A stretch of DNA of 40,833 nucleotides from an uncultured Prevotella sp. (GTDB taxonomy: Bacteria; Bacteroidota; Bacteroidia; Bacteroidales; Bacteroidaceae). Both the position numbers and the translations under genes were made by a program. Where the stretch lies: the NCBI GenBank assembly GCA_900315635.1, contig OMZV01000019.1, positions 1 through 40,833 of the forward strand. The letters are read 5' to 3'. The notes under the pieces are model-generated. The model saw only the letters and a list, made by a program, of their open reading frames with translations. It made no database searches and was not told the DNA's origin. Shown piece after piece: positions 18,696-26,892 of the stretch (its first letter is position 1; the number at the start of each line of letters is the position of its first letter).

Positions 18696-20510
18696 TCAGT
18701 TCTTTTCTCTAAGTACTATTGCTACTGAATGCAGAGGGGATACTTGCTTGTGTCCGGTCATCTTCAGGAACTCATTGAACAGTGGTGTGCTCTCATCATG
18801 ACGACCAACAAGCACCGTCTTATATCGTCCGGAACGAATGAGAAGCTTGGCTTGATATATAGCCCAATCTAGCGAATCCTCACCTTGTGAGAATGTAATG
18901 TTGTAGCCATGACATTTTAAGTGGATGGCGATGAGGCTGCTAATGGTGTTGTGAGTGCTCTGCATGAAGTATGTCGGTTTGAATACATCATCACCAGCAG
19001 ACAATTGCTGGAGCAGCTTTTCGCTGTATTCGAGTGAGCCCCAAGCCGTTCCGGTGATAATGGCATCAGGCATTTCGACTTCCGAATCCTCAAGAACACG
19101 GAGCGAAGTGAGCAGTCCGTTCTTCATGAGTTTACCCATACGGCGCATCTCCATCGGCTTAACATAATACTTTAGCTCGCTGAGATTTTCCATATCGAAG
19201 TTCTGAACGAGTTCCACTGCCTCAATCTTTGGCTTATGGGCAAAGTCTTTATTGCCTGTCGCCAAACCTTTATCTGAGAGTATCAGTGAAGAGTCATTAC
19301 CTCCAAAGCCAAATGAATTGACCATGATGTGATGGAGTTCAGCCGTTGTGTTTTCATAGACCGGAATGACTCCGCCATCGATTGGCTCACTGAACCCAAG
19401 GTTTGCAGGAACAAATCCATCGTGCATGGCAATGATACTGATAACGGCCGAGATACTACCGGATGCACTCGTGGTATGTCCAGTAAAACCTTTCGTACTC
19501 GAGACCATCGGCAGATTGTCGCCAAAGACGCTTTTGATAGCCACTCCTTCACTCTTGTCATTGTCGGGAGTGCCGGTTCCGTGGGCGTGAATCCACTGTA
19601 TTTCCTGTGGCTGGAGCTCAGCCATTTCCAAGGCTTTACGCATTGCCATTTGGGCTCCGGTATCCTCAGGTGATGATGCCGTCTGATGGAAAGCATCACA
19701 GGCATTGCCATAACCCAGCACGTAAGCATCTATCTGAGCACCGCGCTTACGGGCTTCGGCTTCACGTTCAAGGACAACAAAGGCTGCTCCTTCACCCAAG
19801 TTGAGGCCGTGGCGGTTATTGTCGAACGGACGACAAACTTCGTGGTCGAGGATCATCAGCGAGTTGAAGCCATTCAGATGGAACTGCGACAGAGCCTCGG
19901 TACCACCTGCAACGACTATATCGGCATCGCCGGCTTTCAACATATCGGCACCAAGGATGAGTGCGTTTGCTGCCGATGAGCATGCTGTGGAGATGGTTGT
20001 GAATTCGGTAAAGAGCCCGAAATAGCTTGCAATATCCTCAGTACAGCTACCGCAATTATGGTGTTCGAGCCAGTCGCTGTCTTGCTTTGGTTGTCCGTTG
20101 GGATTGTCGAGGGCATTTTGCTTGACAAGTTCCTCTGCCTTCTCAGCCATCTTCCCAAACTTCTGCTCGGTTATATCCATGCCTGCAACGGTTGTTCCCG
20201 AGATAAGAACAATGCGAAGATTCTTTTCCTTTGGCAGCCGGGCTTGCTCTATTGCCTGCTTGACGGCAATAATTCCCATTAGAGTCGTGCGGCTGATCTC
20301 CTTGTCGGCAGGGATGTCCAAAATACCTTTCATCTCATCATTCGACATCTTCACCTCGCCGACGGGTAGGTCACGGACACGCGATTGGAGATATTTCATC
20401 TCGCCAATACCTGTGCGCAGAGACTTTATCGACTCTCTGACGGAATCCTTGTCACAGCCGATGGTGCTGACAATTCCCTCACCTGTTATGACAATGTTTT
20501 GTCCGGTCAT
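18696..20510 (-). CDS. ketosynthase with C-terminal ketosynthase-like domain (A)
   Basis: A 604-residue condensing enzyme. The first 415 or so residues are a complete KAS II-type ketosynthase: Cys177 in STACSSA, His310 in HAHGTGTPDND, Lys340 and His345 in SSTKGFTGHTTS, and the closing NSFGFGGND. A further 180 or so residues (from about 425) form a second, non-catalytic-looking domain of the beta-ketoacyl-synthase N-terminal type (Ketoacyl-synt_2), with KPMEMRRMGKLMKNGLL and STHNTISSLIAIHLKCHGYN. In aryl polyene systems a free-standing protein of that type (ApeC-like) acts as chain-length factor, so this looks like a fusion of elongating enzyme and length factor. The gene begins right at the ACP stop (TAA-ATG), implying tight coupling. 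Confidence 0.87.
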   Translation of the reverse strand: MTGQNIVITGEGIVSTIGCDKDSVRESIKSLRTGIGEMKYLQSRVRDLPVGEVKMSNDEMKGILDIPADKEISRTTLMGIIAVKQAIEQARLPKEKNLRIVLISGTTVAGMDITEQKFGKMAEKAEELVKQNALDNPNGQPKQDSDWLEHHNCGSCTEDIASYFGLFTEFTTISTACSSAANALILGADMLKAGDADIVVAGGTEALSQFHLNGFNSLMILDHEVCRPFDNNRHGLNLGEGAAFVVLEREAEARKRGAQIDAYVLGYGNACDAFHQTASSPEDTGAQMAMRKALEMAELQPQEIQWIHAHGTGTPDNDKSEGVAIKSVFGDNLPMVSSTKGFTGHTTSASGSISAVISIIAMHDGFVPANLGFSEPIDGGVIPVYENTTAELHHIMVNSFGFGGNDSSLILSDKGLATGNKDFAHKPKIEAVELVQNFDMENLSELKYYVKPMEMRRMGKLMKNGLLTSLRVLEDSEVEMPDAIITGTAWGSLEYSEKLLQQLSAGDDVFKPTYFMQSTHNTISSLIAIHLKCHGYNITFSQGEDSLDWAIYQAKLLIRSGRYKTVLVGRHDESTPLFNEFLKMTGHKQVSPLHSVAIVLREKN

Positions 20511-20768
20511 TTATTTCTTGCGGTTTTTGCTGACATATTCAGCCATTGTGCGGACACTCTTGAATATCTCTTTGCCCTCAGATGCATTGGCAAGACGAAT
20601 GCCATAGTTCTTCTCCATGAGTACGATTAGCTCCAGGGCATCGATGGAATCAAGCCCCAATCCGGTGGAGAACAATGGCGCATCGGCATCAATATCGTCG
20701 GGAGTCATATCCTCAAGGTTCAGCACCTCGATGATTTTCTTCTTCAGTTCTTCAATTAATTCGTCCAT
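20511..20768 (-). CDS. acyl carrier protein 2
   Basis: An 85-residue acyl carrier protein with phosphopantetheine Ser41 in GLGLDSIDALEL. Helix 1 has the usual IIEVLNLEDMTPDDIDADAPL pattern, quoted by its start and end residues 12-32. It sits between the two ketosynthase fusions, immediately before the start of one, so it probably carries the growing chain. The C-terminus is basic (SKNRKK). Confidence 0.9.
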   Translation of the reverse strand: MDELIEELKKKIIEVLNLEDMTPDDIDADAPLFSTGLGLDSIDALELIVLMEKNYGIRLANASEGKEIFKSVRTMAEYVSKNRKK

Positions 20769-20786
20769 ATTTCAGTCGTTTTATAT

Positions 20787-20830
20787 TCGTTTATAATGGT
20801 TGTTGCTCTCGTTTATAATTGTTGTTATAT
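20787..20830. repeat. 22-bp tandem repeat spanning a stop codon
   Basis: Two 22-bp units (TCGTTTATAATGGTTGTTGC and a close copy) at 20787-20808 and 20809-20830, with a third partial unit from 20831. The repeat covers the gap between the ACP start and the upstream ketosynthase and includes that gene's stop codon at 20825-20827. Confidence 0.7.
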
Positions 20831-22528
20831 TCGTTCTATGATATTCAAATCGGCTTCGAAATTATCGTTGTCGGTGCAGTCAATCCAACCGCCGATGACA
20901 CTCTTGGTCTTTGAATCGATAAAAGCGGTTGATATGATATTGTTGATTACTTCATCATTCCGCTCATCCAACAAGTAAAATCCAGTCTCGCCATGGTATT
21001 TGTTTCGGATGGCTATCTCGCCGGTGACTATATTAGGTAGGGTGTAGACAAACCTCTCTGGGCTAGGGAAATAATCATTCGGATTCTTGATGGATTGCAG
21101 ATAATTGATGTCGGCAAGCAAGGAACCATGATGCCCGACGAGGATAACGGCACGGTCGTTAGCCTCCGTGAATCTTTCTTTATCCTCAGCACTGAGCAAC
21201 AGCTCTGTAGCTATAAATCCAAGTCGACTCAGAAGGTCCATCTTGTAGAACTTCGGATAGTTGCCCACATGGCTCTTATATAGTTCGGTGAGCATTGGCT
21301 TGCCAGTTGTTTGAACCTGGATCGTGCTTCCGTCGACCTCAATGAGGTTATTTGTAATATGAATATGATGAGTTGCCTTTGTCTTTACAGGTTTGTATTG
21401 CTCGTTACTTGTATCATAAGGACCTTTGCTTGCAAGTATTGTGGCATTGCATCCGCCGAATCCAGAGAGCATTTTTATAAAACTCTTTTTGATGGTCGGC
21501 TCATTTTCTGTTGTGACATGAATCTTCCCCGAAACACCAATCTCACTGAATCCTTTTGTTGCAGGGATGGTATTATTGTCAATGCAATACATCGACAGGG
21601 CTGTTTCGAGTACTCCGCAAGCCCCCATGGTATGACCATAATAGCCTTTATATCCAACTACCGGAATGCTGTTCAGTCCTGCTCTTTCAATAGCCACCGA
21701 CTCCATCTGATCATTGAAGAGAGTTGCCGTGCCGTGGGTGCTGATGAAAGCAATGTCGTCCTTGTTGGCATTAAGGGTACAACGGGTTAAGGCCTGACGT
21801 GCTCCTTCGCCGTTTTTCGATGGTGCACTGAGGTGGAAGGCATCGTTTCGGGTGCAGCCGTTGATGATTCTCCATTCCTTGCCGGGCTTTGTCTTTCTGC
21901 TTAAAATAAGTGTAGCTGCTGCTTCACCGAGGTTAAGTCCGTTGCGTTCGATGTCAAACGGACGGCAGGGTTGTGGCGACATTGCCTTCAATGATTGGAA
22001 TCCGGAGATGATAAACTTACTCTGTGATTCGGCACCGCAGACTATGGCATTGTCATAAAGTCCCATTTCGAGCAACCGACAAGCAGTGATTATTGCTGAG
22101 AGTCCTGATATGCAGGCATTGTCGACGACGATTGGCGTTGCCGTTATTCCGAGTTCTTTGGCTATAGTCTGTGCGCTGCTGCTTGGCAATGTGCGCTCTA
22201 TGGGATGCTCTTCGTTGCCAAGCCATTCAACATTACCCTTTGTTGTAGTTAGAATGAGTAATGTCCTGCTGTCTTTTACATCGATATTTGCTTCAGCAAT
22301 GGCTTTCCTTATTGACGAAAGAGCCATCTGCTCGAGGCGAGAAAAACCGTTATCTGATAGTTCTTTATAGTCAGATGAACTGAAAAGTGATGCATAAAAA
22401 TCTCCCGGAACGCCTTTCTCTTCGTGCCACTGACGAATGGACGTACGCCCACTGAGCACGGTTTCGTAGTTTGCTGCTGTAGTCGTGCCTAATGGTGAAG
22501 TTATATTATGTGATAAAACGGTTATCAT
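20825..22528 (-). CDS. ketosynthase with C-terminal ketosynthase-like domain (B)
   Basis: A condensing enzyme of 567 residues from MITVLSHN at 22528; this start makes a classic ATGA overlap with the acyltransferase stop. The ketosynthase part keeps Cys139 in DNACISGLSA, His265 in STHGTAT, Lys294 and His299 in GYKGYYGHTMGA, and LSGFGGCNAT near the end. After about residue 385 comes a second domain with KMDLLSRLGFIATELLL and FVYTLPNIVTGEIAIRNKY, like the length-factor domain of aryl polyene clusters. The sequence is more divergent than enzyme A (NACISG instead of TACSSA), so it may use a different chain length or substrate. Possible activity is inferred from intact catalytic residues. Confidence 0.85.
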   Translation of the reverse strand: MITVLSHNITSPLGTTTAANYETVLSGRTSIRQWHEEKGVPGDFYASLFSSSDYKELSDNGFSRLEQMALSSIRKAIAEANIDVKDSRTLLILTTTKGNVEWLGNEEHPIERTLPSSSAQTIAKELGITATPIVVDNACISGLSAIITACRLLEMGLYDNAIVCGAESQSKFIISGFQSLKAMSPQPCRPFDIERNGLNLGEAAATLILSRKTKPGKEWRIINGCTRNDAFHLSAPSKNGEGARQALTRCTLNANKDDIAFISTHGTATLFNDQMESVAIERAGLNSIPVVGYKGYYGHTMGACGVLETALSMYCIDNNTIPATKGFSEIGVSGKIHVTTENEPTIKKSFIKMLSGFGGCNATILASKGPYDTSNEQYKPVKTKATHHIHITNNLIEVDGSTIQVQTTGKPMLTELYKSHVGNYPKFYKMDLLSRLGFIATELLLSAEDKERFTEANDRAVILVGHHGSLLADINYLQSIKNPNDYFPSPERFVYTLPNIVTGEIAIRNKYHGETGFYLLDERNDEVINNIISTAFIDSKTKSVIGGWIDCTDNDNFEADLNIIERI

Positions 22529-23412
22529 TCCTCGGCGTTCCAAAAATCAAAATAGTTATACCATTGTGCCGGATAGATCTTCAAGATTTGCTCTAGCTCT
22601 TCCGAATATCGATTGGCAAGTTGCTTAACCTGCTGCTTTCTGTAGGCATCCTTGTCATAATCTAGTTGCTTGATATAGGCAGTATAGCCCGTGGAACTCG
22701 TTTTCATGACATTCACGGCAATCACATTCAGTCCGCGCATGGCGGCAATACTGAACGGACCCATTGGCAGTTTGGCTTTTGTTCCAAGAAAATTGACCTC
22801 AACGGACTTCGTCGAACCAAGCATCCTGTCGGCTGGAATACTTACAATCTCGCCGTTGGCAAGGGCATTGTCGATGGCAAAGATGTGGCTCATGTCGCTC
22901 TTAATGGGAATCATCTTGATGTGATTGCCGATGAAAAGGCTCTTCCTGCCTTTCATGACGGACTCCTTCTCGTGGGCGAAAACCAAGGCATTGAAAGGCT
23001 TCTTGTCTGAGACTAGCTCATAGCCAGCCATCTCATAACAGCCAACATGGGCACTGAGGATAACAAAGCCTTCCTTCTTTGCAGCAAGGTTCTTGAATAT
23101 GTCGTAGTTCTCAACCTTGAGCTTCATCTTCTTTCCGGCAAACATTGCAAACTTATCAATGACCACCTGTGAGAATAGTACAAGGTTAACGTAGGTCATT
23201 CGGAAAGATTTCAGTGGTCCGAAGCCCTGTCTCTGTCGGAAATATTGGTATGTAGTACGTGCCCCTTTTGCGAATATCATACAGAATGGAATGACAAACA
23301 CAGCGGTAAAGGCATACCACAACCGCACATCAGTGTGGCGAAGTGCCCTGATGAGCCATCGGTGCATGAATGCTGTTCCGTACGTATTACCAGCCCATTC
23401 TCTCTTCGGCAT
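22525..23412 (-). CDS. LpxL/HtrB-type lysophospholipid acyltransferase
   Basis: Predicted inner-membrane acyltransferase, 295 residues, which would move an acyl chain from ACP to a lipid or glycolipid. One hydrophobic segment lies at about 33-49. The catalytic HX4E motif is His122-Glu127 in SAHVGCYEMAG, and a later block IVSIPADRMLGSTKSVEVNFLG (start and end given by residues 194-215) matches the family's substrate region. It begins 3 nt after the ACP 3 stop and ends in an ATGA overlap with ketosynthase B. An LpxL homologue of this kind is a fixed member of aryl polyene and flexirubin clusters, not the lipid A enzyme. Confidence 0.85.
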   Translation of the reverse strand: MPKREWAGNTYGTAFMHRWLIRALRHTDVRLWYAFTAVFVIPFCMIFAKGARTTYQYFRQRQGFGPLKSFRMTYVNLVLFSQVVIDKFAMFAGKKMKLKVENYDIFKNLAAKKEGFVILSAHVGCYEMAGYELVSDKKPFNALVFAHEKESVMKGRKSLFIGNHIKMIPIKSDMSHIFAIDNALANGEIVSIPADRMLGSTKSVEVNFLGTKAKLPMGPFSIAAMRGLNVIAVNVMKTSSTGYTAYIKQLDYDKDAYRKQQVKQLANRYSEELEQILKIYPAQWYNYFDFWNAEE

Positions 23413-23415
23413 ATC

Positions 23416-23664
23416 TTATTGCTGAGCCAGTTTGCGTTCTATATAGTCATAAAAGTCGTTGAGGGTCTTCACGGCTTTCATCTCCTCAAGCTGTATCTTG
23501 AATCCAAAGACCTTCTTAACGACTACCACGAGGTCGACAAGGTCGAGGCTATCAATATTCAAGTCGTCCTTGAGTATGGCGTCGCCCTTTATCTTGTCCT
23601 CGTCAATCTCGAATTCGTCAACAAGGAATTTGTTTACTTTCTGTTCTATCTCTTGTCTTGTCAT
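23416..23664 (-). CDS. acyl carrier protein 3
   Basis: An 82-residue acyl carrier protein with phosphopantetheine Ser39 in DLNIDSLDLVDLVV, the pattern closest of the three to fatty-acid ACPs. It lies directly upstream of the LpxL-like acyltransferase (3-nt gap), which suggests it delivers finished chains to that enzyme. The acidic recognition helix is conserved. Confidence 0.9.
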   Translation of the reverse strand: MTRQEIEQKVNKFLVDEFEIDEDKIKGDAILKDDLNIDSLDLVDLVVVVKKVFGFKIQLEEMKAVKTLNDFYDYIERKLAQQ

Positions 23665-23666
23665 AT

Positions 23667-23715
23667 TTTGAGTTCTTGAGTTTGTAAGTTTGTAATTTTT
23701 TGAGTTCTTAAGTTC
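23667..23715. repeat. 18-bp direct repeat in operon gap
   Basis: TTTTGAGTTCTTGAGTTT (23667-23684) is repeated as TTTTGAGTTCTTAAGTTC (23698-23715). Between them are further GTTTGTAA repeats. The repeats lie just upstream of the ACP 3 start codon. Confidence 0.6.
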
Positions 23716-23730
23716 TTACTTATCATCCAA

Positions 23731-24834
23731 TCATCCCTTCTTTACAACCAGTATGGAGTGTCCTTGCCCCAGGTGATCATGGATCTGTTCAATCTCTAGT
23801 CCTGCCTCATTGATGCATTGCTCCATGTCCTCAGTGTTATACATCTTTGAATTACCGTTGGCAAGAGCAGTGAAGTAAAGGGTTGTTAGAGTCAAACAGA
23901 GCGTTGCAGGCTCATACTTCTGACGGTCCCAAAGTGTTTCCATAATGTATATTCGGGTGTTGGGCTTCATCGCTTTCTTTGCCCTTCGGAGGATGCTTAC
24001 TATCTGCTCCAGACTGAAACAGTCGAGGAACTGGCTCATCCAAATAGCATCTGGTCCGTCAGCCATCGTCGGGAAGTCGTGCGATTCATCGAGAACTTTC
24101 ATTCCATAGCCATCGATTCGCTCTGCGCCATCCTTGCCCTTGATGTTCTCACGCATCATCTCAATCTGCTGCGGAAGGTCGAGAACGGTCACTCTTGCAT
24201 CACGACTGTATTTTACGCACTGCAAAGCCCATTTGCCTGTATTGCCTCCGACATCATAAAGAGTGCGGACATGATGTTCGTCGAAGATTATCTTCAATGC
24301 TTCGGGAAATGAGGAGTCACTGTAGAAGTGGTCGAATCCAAACCAACTCTTCTGTACTTGCTTTGGCAATTGCGACAGTCCTTCATATATCGTTGGCCAA
24401 GAACCGAAGTGTTTCAGTCCCTCAGGTTTGCCGTTGAGCAATGATTCTTCAAGGTGGAACCAACCTTCATAGTTCACGTCATGGTTGAAATCAATGTTTA
24501 CTCTTGTCGCAGGGTCGTTGAGCAGGAACCAGCCGGTTTTGGATATTGTGTATCTGTCGGTATCGGGATTGACCAGAACCGTTCCGATACTCAGCGATGC
24601 TTCCAACAAGCACTTCACGGCATAATCGCTGAGTTTCGTTTTCTCCGCAATCTCTTGCCGCGTAAGTCCGTTGTCGCTGTCACGGAGAAGTTCCAGTATC
24701 CCGAACTTCACCATCAGCCTGGAGGCTTGGAATATAGCAGGTCCCCAAGCTATATATTCAGCCAGTCGCTGTGCCTCACGTGCTGAAAGCTGCTCGTGAG
24801 TATATTGTTTCTTTAAAGATTCTGATAGATGCAT
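23731..24834 (-). CDS. SAM-dependent O-methyltransferase
   Basis: A 367-residue class I methyltransferase of the plant-COMT/polyketide O-methyltransferase type. An N-terminal winged-helix dimerisation domain (about 20-110) shows LMVKFGILELL and GLTRQEIAEKTKLSDYAV. The SAM-binding loop is DVGGNTGKWALQ at 194-205, followed by VTVLDLPQQ and IWMSQFLDCFS. The family usually methylates phenolic hydroxyls, which fits an aryl-headed product, and a methyltransferase is found in many aryl polyene clusters. It lies 36 nt after the first gene of the operon. The true substrate is not visible from sequence. Confidence 0.85.
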   Translation of the reverse strand: MHLSESLKKQYTHEQLSAREAQRLAEYIAWGPAIFQASRLMVKFGILELLRDSDNGLTRQEIAEKTKLSDYAVKCLLEASLSIGTVLVNPDTDRYTISKTGWFLLNDPATRVNIDFNHDVNYEGWFHLEESLLNGKPEGLKHFGSWPTIYEGLSQLPKQVQKSWFGFDHFYSDSSFPEALKIIFDEHHVRTLYDVGGNTGKWALQCVKYSRDARVTVLDLPQQIEMMRENIKGKDGAERIDGYGMKVLDESHDFPTMADGPDAIWMSQFLDCFSLEQIVSILRRAKKAMKPNTRIYIMETLWDRQKYEPATLCLTLTTLYFTALANGNSKMYNTEDMEQCINEAGLEIEQIHDHLGQGHSILVVKKG

Positions 24835-24870
24835 CGTTTTGCTGTAGGTTATTTGATTGAGGCTTGTCGA

Positions 24871-26100
24871 TTATTCAGTCACTTTCTTTAGAACGATTGC
24901 GGCATTGGTTCCACCGAATCCGAAGGAATTGCTCAGAACGGTATTGACTTCTGTATCAACAGTCTTTGAAGTGATGTTAAGTCCTTCGGAATATTCGTCG
25001 GGATTATCGAAGTTGATGTTTGGTGCCACAAAGTTATTTTGCATCATAATAATACTGTAGACAGCCTCGCTGGCTCCTGCCATCCAACATTCATGTCCAG
25101 TCATTCCCTTTGTAGAACTAATCAAAGCATGACGACCAAGGAATAAATCCTTTAGAGCTTTAGCCTCAATTGCATCGCCCTGTGGAGTTGATGTAGCATG
25201 CGCGTTAATGTAATCAATGTCGTCAGGAGAGACTCCGGCGTCATTCATTGCACGCTGCATTGCTATCCGGCAGCCATTCTCATCAGGAGAGGAGATTCCT
25301 CCGCCATTACTTGAAAAGCCATAGCCTACAACCTCGGCAAGGATCTTTGCCCCACGAGCCTTCGCATGATCATAACTCTCCAAGACTAATGCAGCTCCGC
25401 CGCCACTGGGTACAAGCCCATCACGGTCACGATCGAACGGACGACTTGCTTTCTGCGGTTCATTCATTCGTCCGGAAAAGACATGCAATGCATCGAATGA
25501 AGATAACGACAAGTAATTGGTTTCCTGAGCACCGCCACAGAGAATCATGTCCTGCAATCCCTGCTTTATGAGCATATAACTGAGACCAATGGAATGATTA
25601 CCGCTGGCACATGCTGCACTAACGGTAAAACTCGTACCACGGAGATGGAAAATGCTGCTGAGGTTCATGGTAATAGTGGAGTTCAGAACTTGAAATACAC
25701 TGCCATAGCCCAGTAGTTCGCTGTCGTGATTCTCTGCCATCATGTTTGCAGCCTCAATAACCGGCTTAGCCGATGAGTCGTTGCCAAAGATGCAACCAAC
25801 TTCATTATTCTTAAGATATTCATCATCAACACCGGCATCGGCAAAAGCCTGCCGACTGGCATGGAACGCATACTTAGCCTCATCGGACATGCCTGCCCGA
25901 AGATGGCGGTTTACTTCTTTCTTAGTGAGTACAGGATCAGAAACAATACCTGTCAACGCAGAGCTATAGCCATACTCTAGTCGTTCGGGCTCTAAGCCAA
26001 TGCCTGACTTCCCCGTATAAAGGGAATGCTTGACGGATTCAGTGTCTGTGCCAATGCATGACCAAATCCCTAAGCCCGTGACAACTACTCTGTTAGCCAT
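24871..26100 (-). CDS. beta-ketoacyl-ACP synthase, first gene of the operon
   Basis: A stand-alone KAS I/II-type condensing enzyme of 409 residues. Catalytic residues are Cys164 in SAACASGNHS, His301 in NAHATSTPQGD, Lys331 and His336 in SSTKGMTGHE, and the C-terminal NSFGFGGTNA is complete. It has no C-terminal length-factor domain, unlike the two other ketosynthases in the operon, so the three enzymes probably divide the labour. Many FabF residues are kept, but the HATSTP motif and location in a biosynthetic operon argue against a housekeeping FabF. It is the promoter-proximal gene, with a leader of about 45 nt. Confidence 0.9.
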   Translation of the reverse strand: MANRVVVTGLGIWSCIGTDTESVKHSLYTGKSGIGLEPERLEYGYSSALTGIVSDPVLTKKEVNRHLRAGMSDEAKYAFHASRQAFADAGVDDEYLKNNEVGCIFGNDSSAKPVIEAANMMAENHDSELLGYGSVFQVLNSTITMNLSSIFHLRGTSFTVSAACASGNHSIGLSYMLIKQGLQDMILCGGAQETNYLSLSSFDALHVFSGRMNEPQKASRPFDRDRDGLVPSGGGAALVLESYDHAKARGAKILAEVVGYGFSSNGGGISSPDENGCRIAMQRAMNDAGVSPDDIDYINAHATSTPQGDAIEAKALKDLFLGRHALISSTKGMTGHECWMAGASEAVYSIIMMQNNFVAPNINFDNPDEYSEGLNITSKTVDTEVNTVLSNSFGFGGTNAAIVLKKVTE

Positions 26101-26152
26101 AAAAATACCGCGTCCTTTTGTATGAATATCATTTATCTTTGATTATTATCTG

Positions 26153-26182
26153 CAAAAATACGATATTTTAACCAAAAACAAA
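26153..26182 (-). promoter_or_regulatory. promoter of the 16-gene biosynthetic operon
   Basis: On the minus strand TTTG (26182-26179), an 18-bp spacer and TATTTTTG (26160-26153). It fits the Bacteroidetes consensus with a slightly short spacer. No other convincing minus-strand promoter was found between here and 8997, where gaps are short and many genes overlap. Confidence 0.65.
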
Positions 26183-26373
26183 AACATTTTGTATTCTTTT
26201 TGTTCATTTCTTCTTTCTCAATAAAATGGCAAGTTCAACATAGAGGTGCAAAATTATTATAATTCTTCGGATTTGTGATAGTACATGGTATCGCCAAAAA
26301 TAGGTATTTTGTTTCTCCGCTGCTAAGTAGGGAAAAGGATTTCATTACAATTTTTGACATTTCTCCCGATAGA
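26183..26373. other. intergenic between divergent operons
   Basis: AT-rich sequence between the minus-strand biosynthetic operon and the plus-strand glycosylation locus. No gene, clear dyad or RNA motif was recognised in it. Confidence 0.5.
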
Positions 26374-26405
26374 TTTGGGTGATTGTGATATTTTTGTTGT
26401 CTTTG
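26374..26405 (+). promoter_or_regulatory. probable promoter of the glycosylation locus
   Basis: TTTG at 26374-26377, a 20-bp spacer, and TGTCTTTG at 26398-26405 (one mismatch to TAnnTTTG). It lies about 80 bp upstream of the ATG at 26485. Confidence 0.5.
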
Positions 26406-26484
26406 CGGCGATATTTACATCTTTCTAATATAAATTTAGCAGATGTTGTAACTCGGGAGAAAGACATGTCTGCTAATATCGATT

Positions 26485-26892
26485 ATGACCTGTCAACTAA
26501 AAAACCTATGGTGCCGATGGATTTTGCTTTTGTTGGTATCGTTTGTCATACTTCTTGTCCTCTCCCCTGACAGCTACACGCATCAGGTCTACGGACGTTT
26601 GGACTCCGCAATGTTCTTCATGCAGGGACATGCGTGGACCAAGGGGATGGTGCCCTATGTCGACTTCACCGATTCCAAGGGTCCGCTGCTCTTTCTCATC
26701 TACGCCGTGGGGGCTTGGCTGTCGCCGACGACCTATCATGGTGTCTTCTGGATCAGCGTCATTGTCTACACGCTGATATTTTATTTTACATACCGTTCAG
26801 CATGCCTGCTGATGGACAATAGCGGCGACGGTCGTCCATGGTCGGCAGCATTACTCAGCGTGGGGGGCATTCCTTCCCGTCATACATGTTGA
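26485..26892 (+). pseudogene. GT39/ArnT-like glycosyltransferase, N-terminal part (frameshifted)
   Basis: N-terminal 125 residues of a polytopic membrane glycosyltransferase that would use a polyprenyl-phosphate sugar at the periplasmic face. After a first helix (RWILLLLVSFVILLVL) comes the GT39-like loop YGRLDSAMFFMQGHAW...PYVDFTDSKGPLLFLIYAVG, with the acidic residues expected of the family. The frame is lost in a run of six G at 26862-26867; the tail GIPSRHTC is out of frame. Deleting one G restores SVGAFLPVIHVETRAEDF and joins it to the downstream segment. An alternative frame starting at 26466 (MSANIDYDL) is open only to 26570, so 26485 is the better start. Confidence 0.7.

Noticed and set aside
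24871-26100. Housekeeping FabF
   Set aside because: It heads a biosynthetic operon with two other ketosynthases and has HATSTP and other unusual contexts; no fabD, fabG or fabH is beside it.
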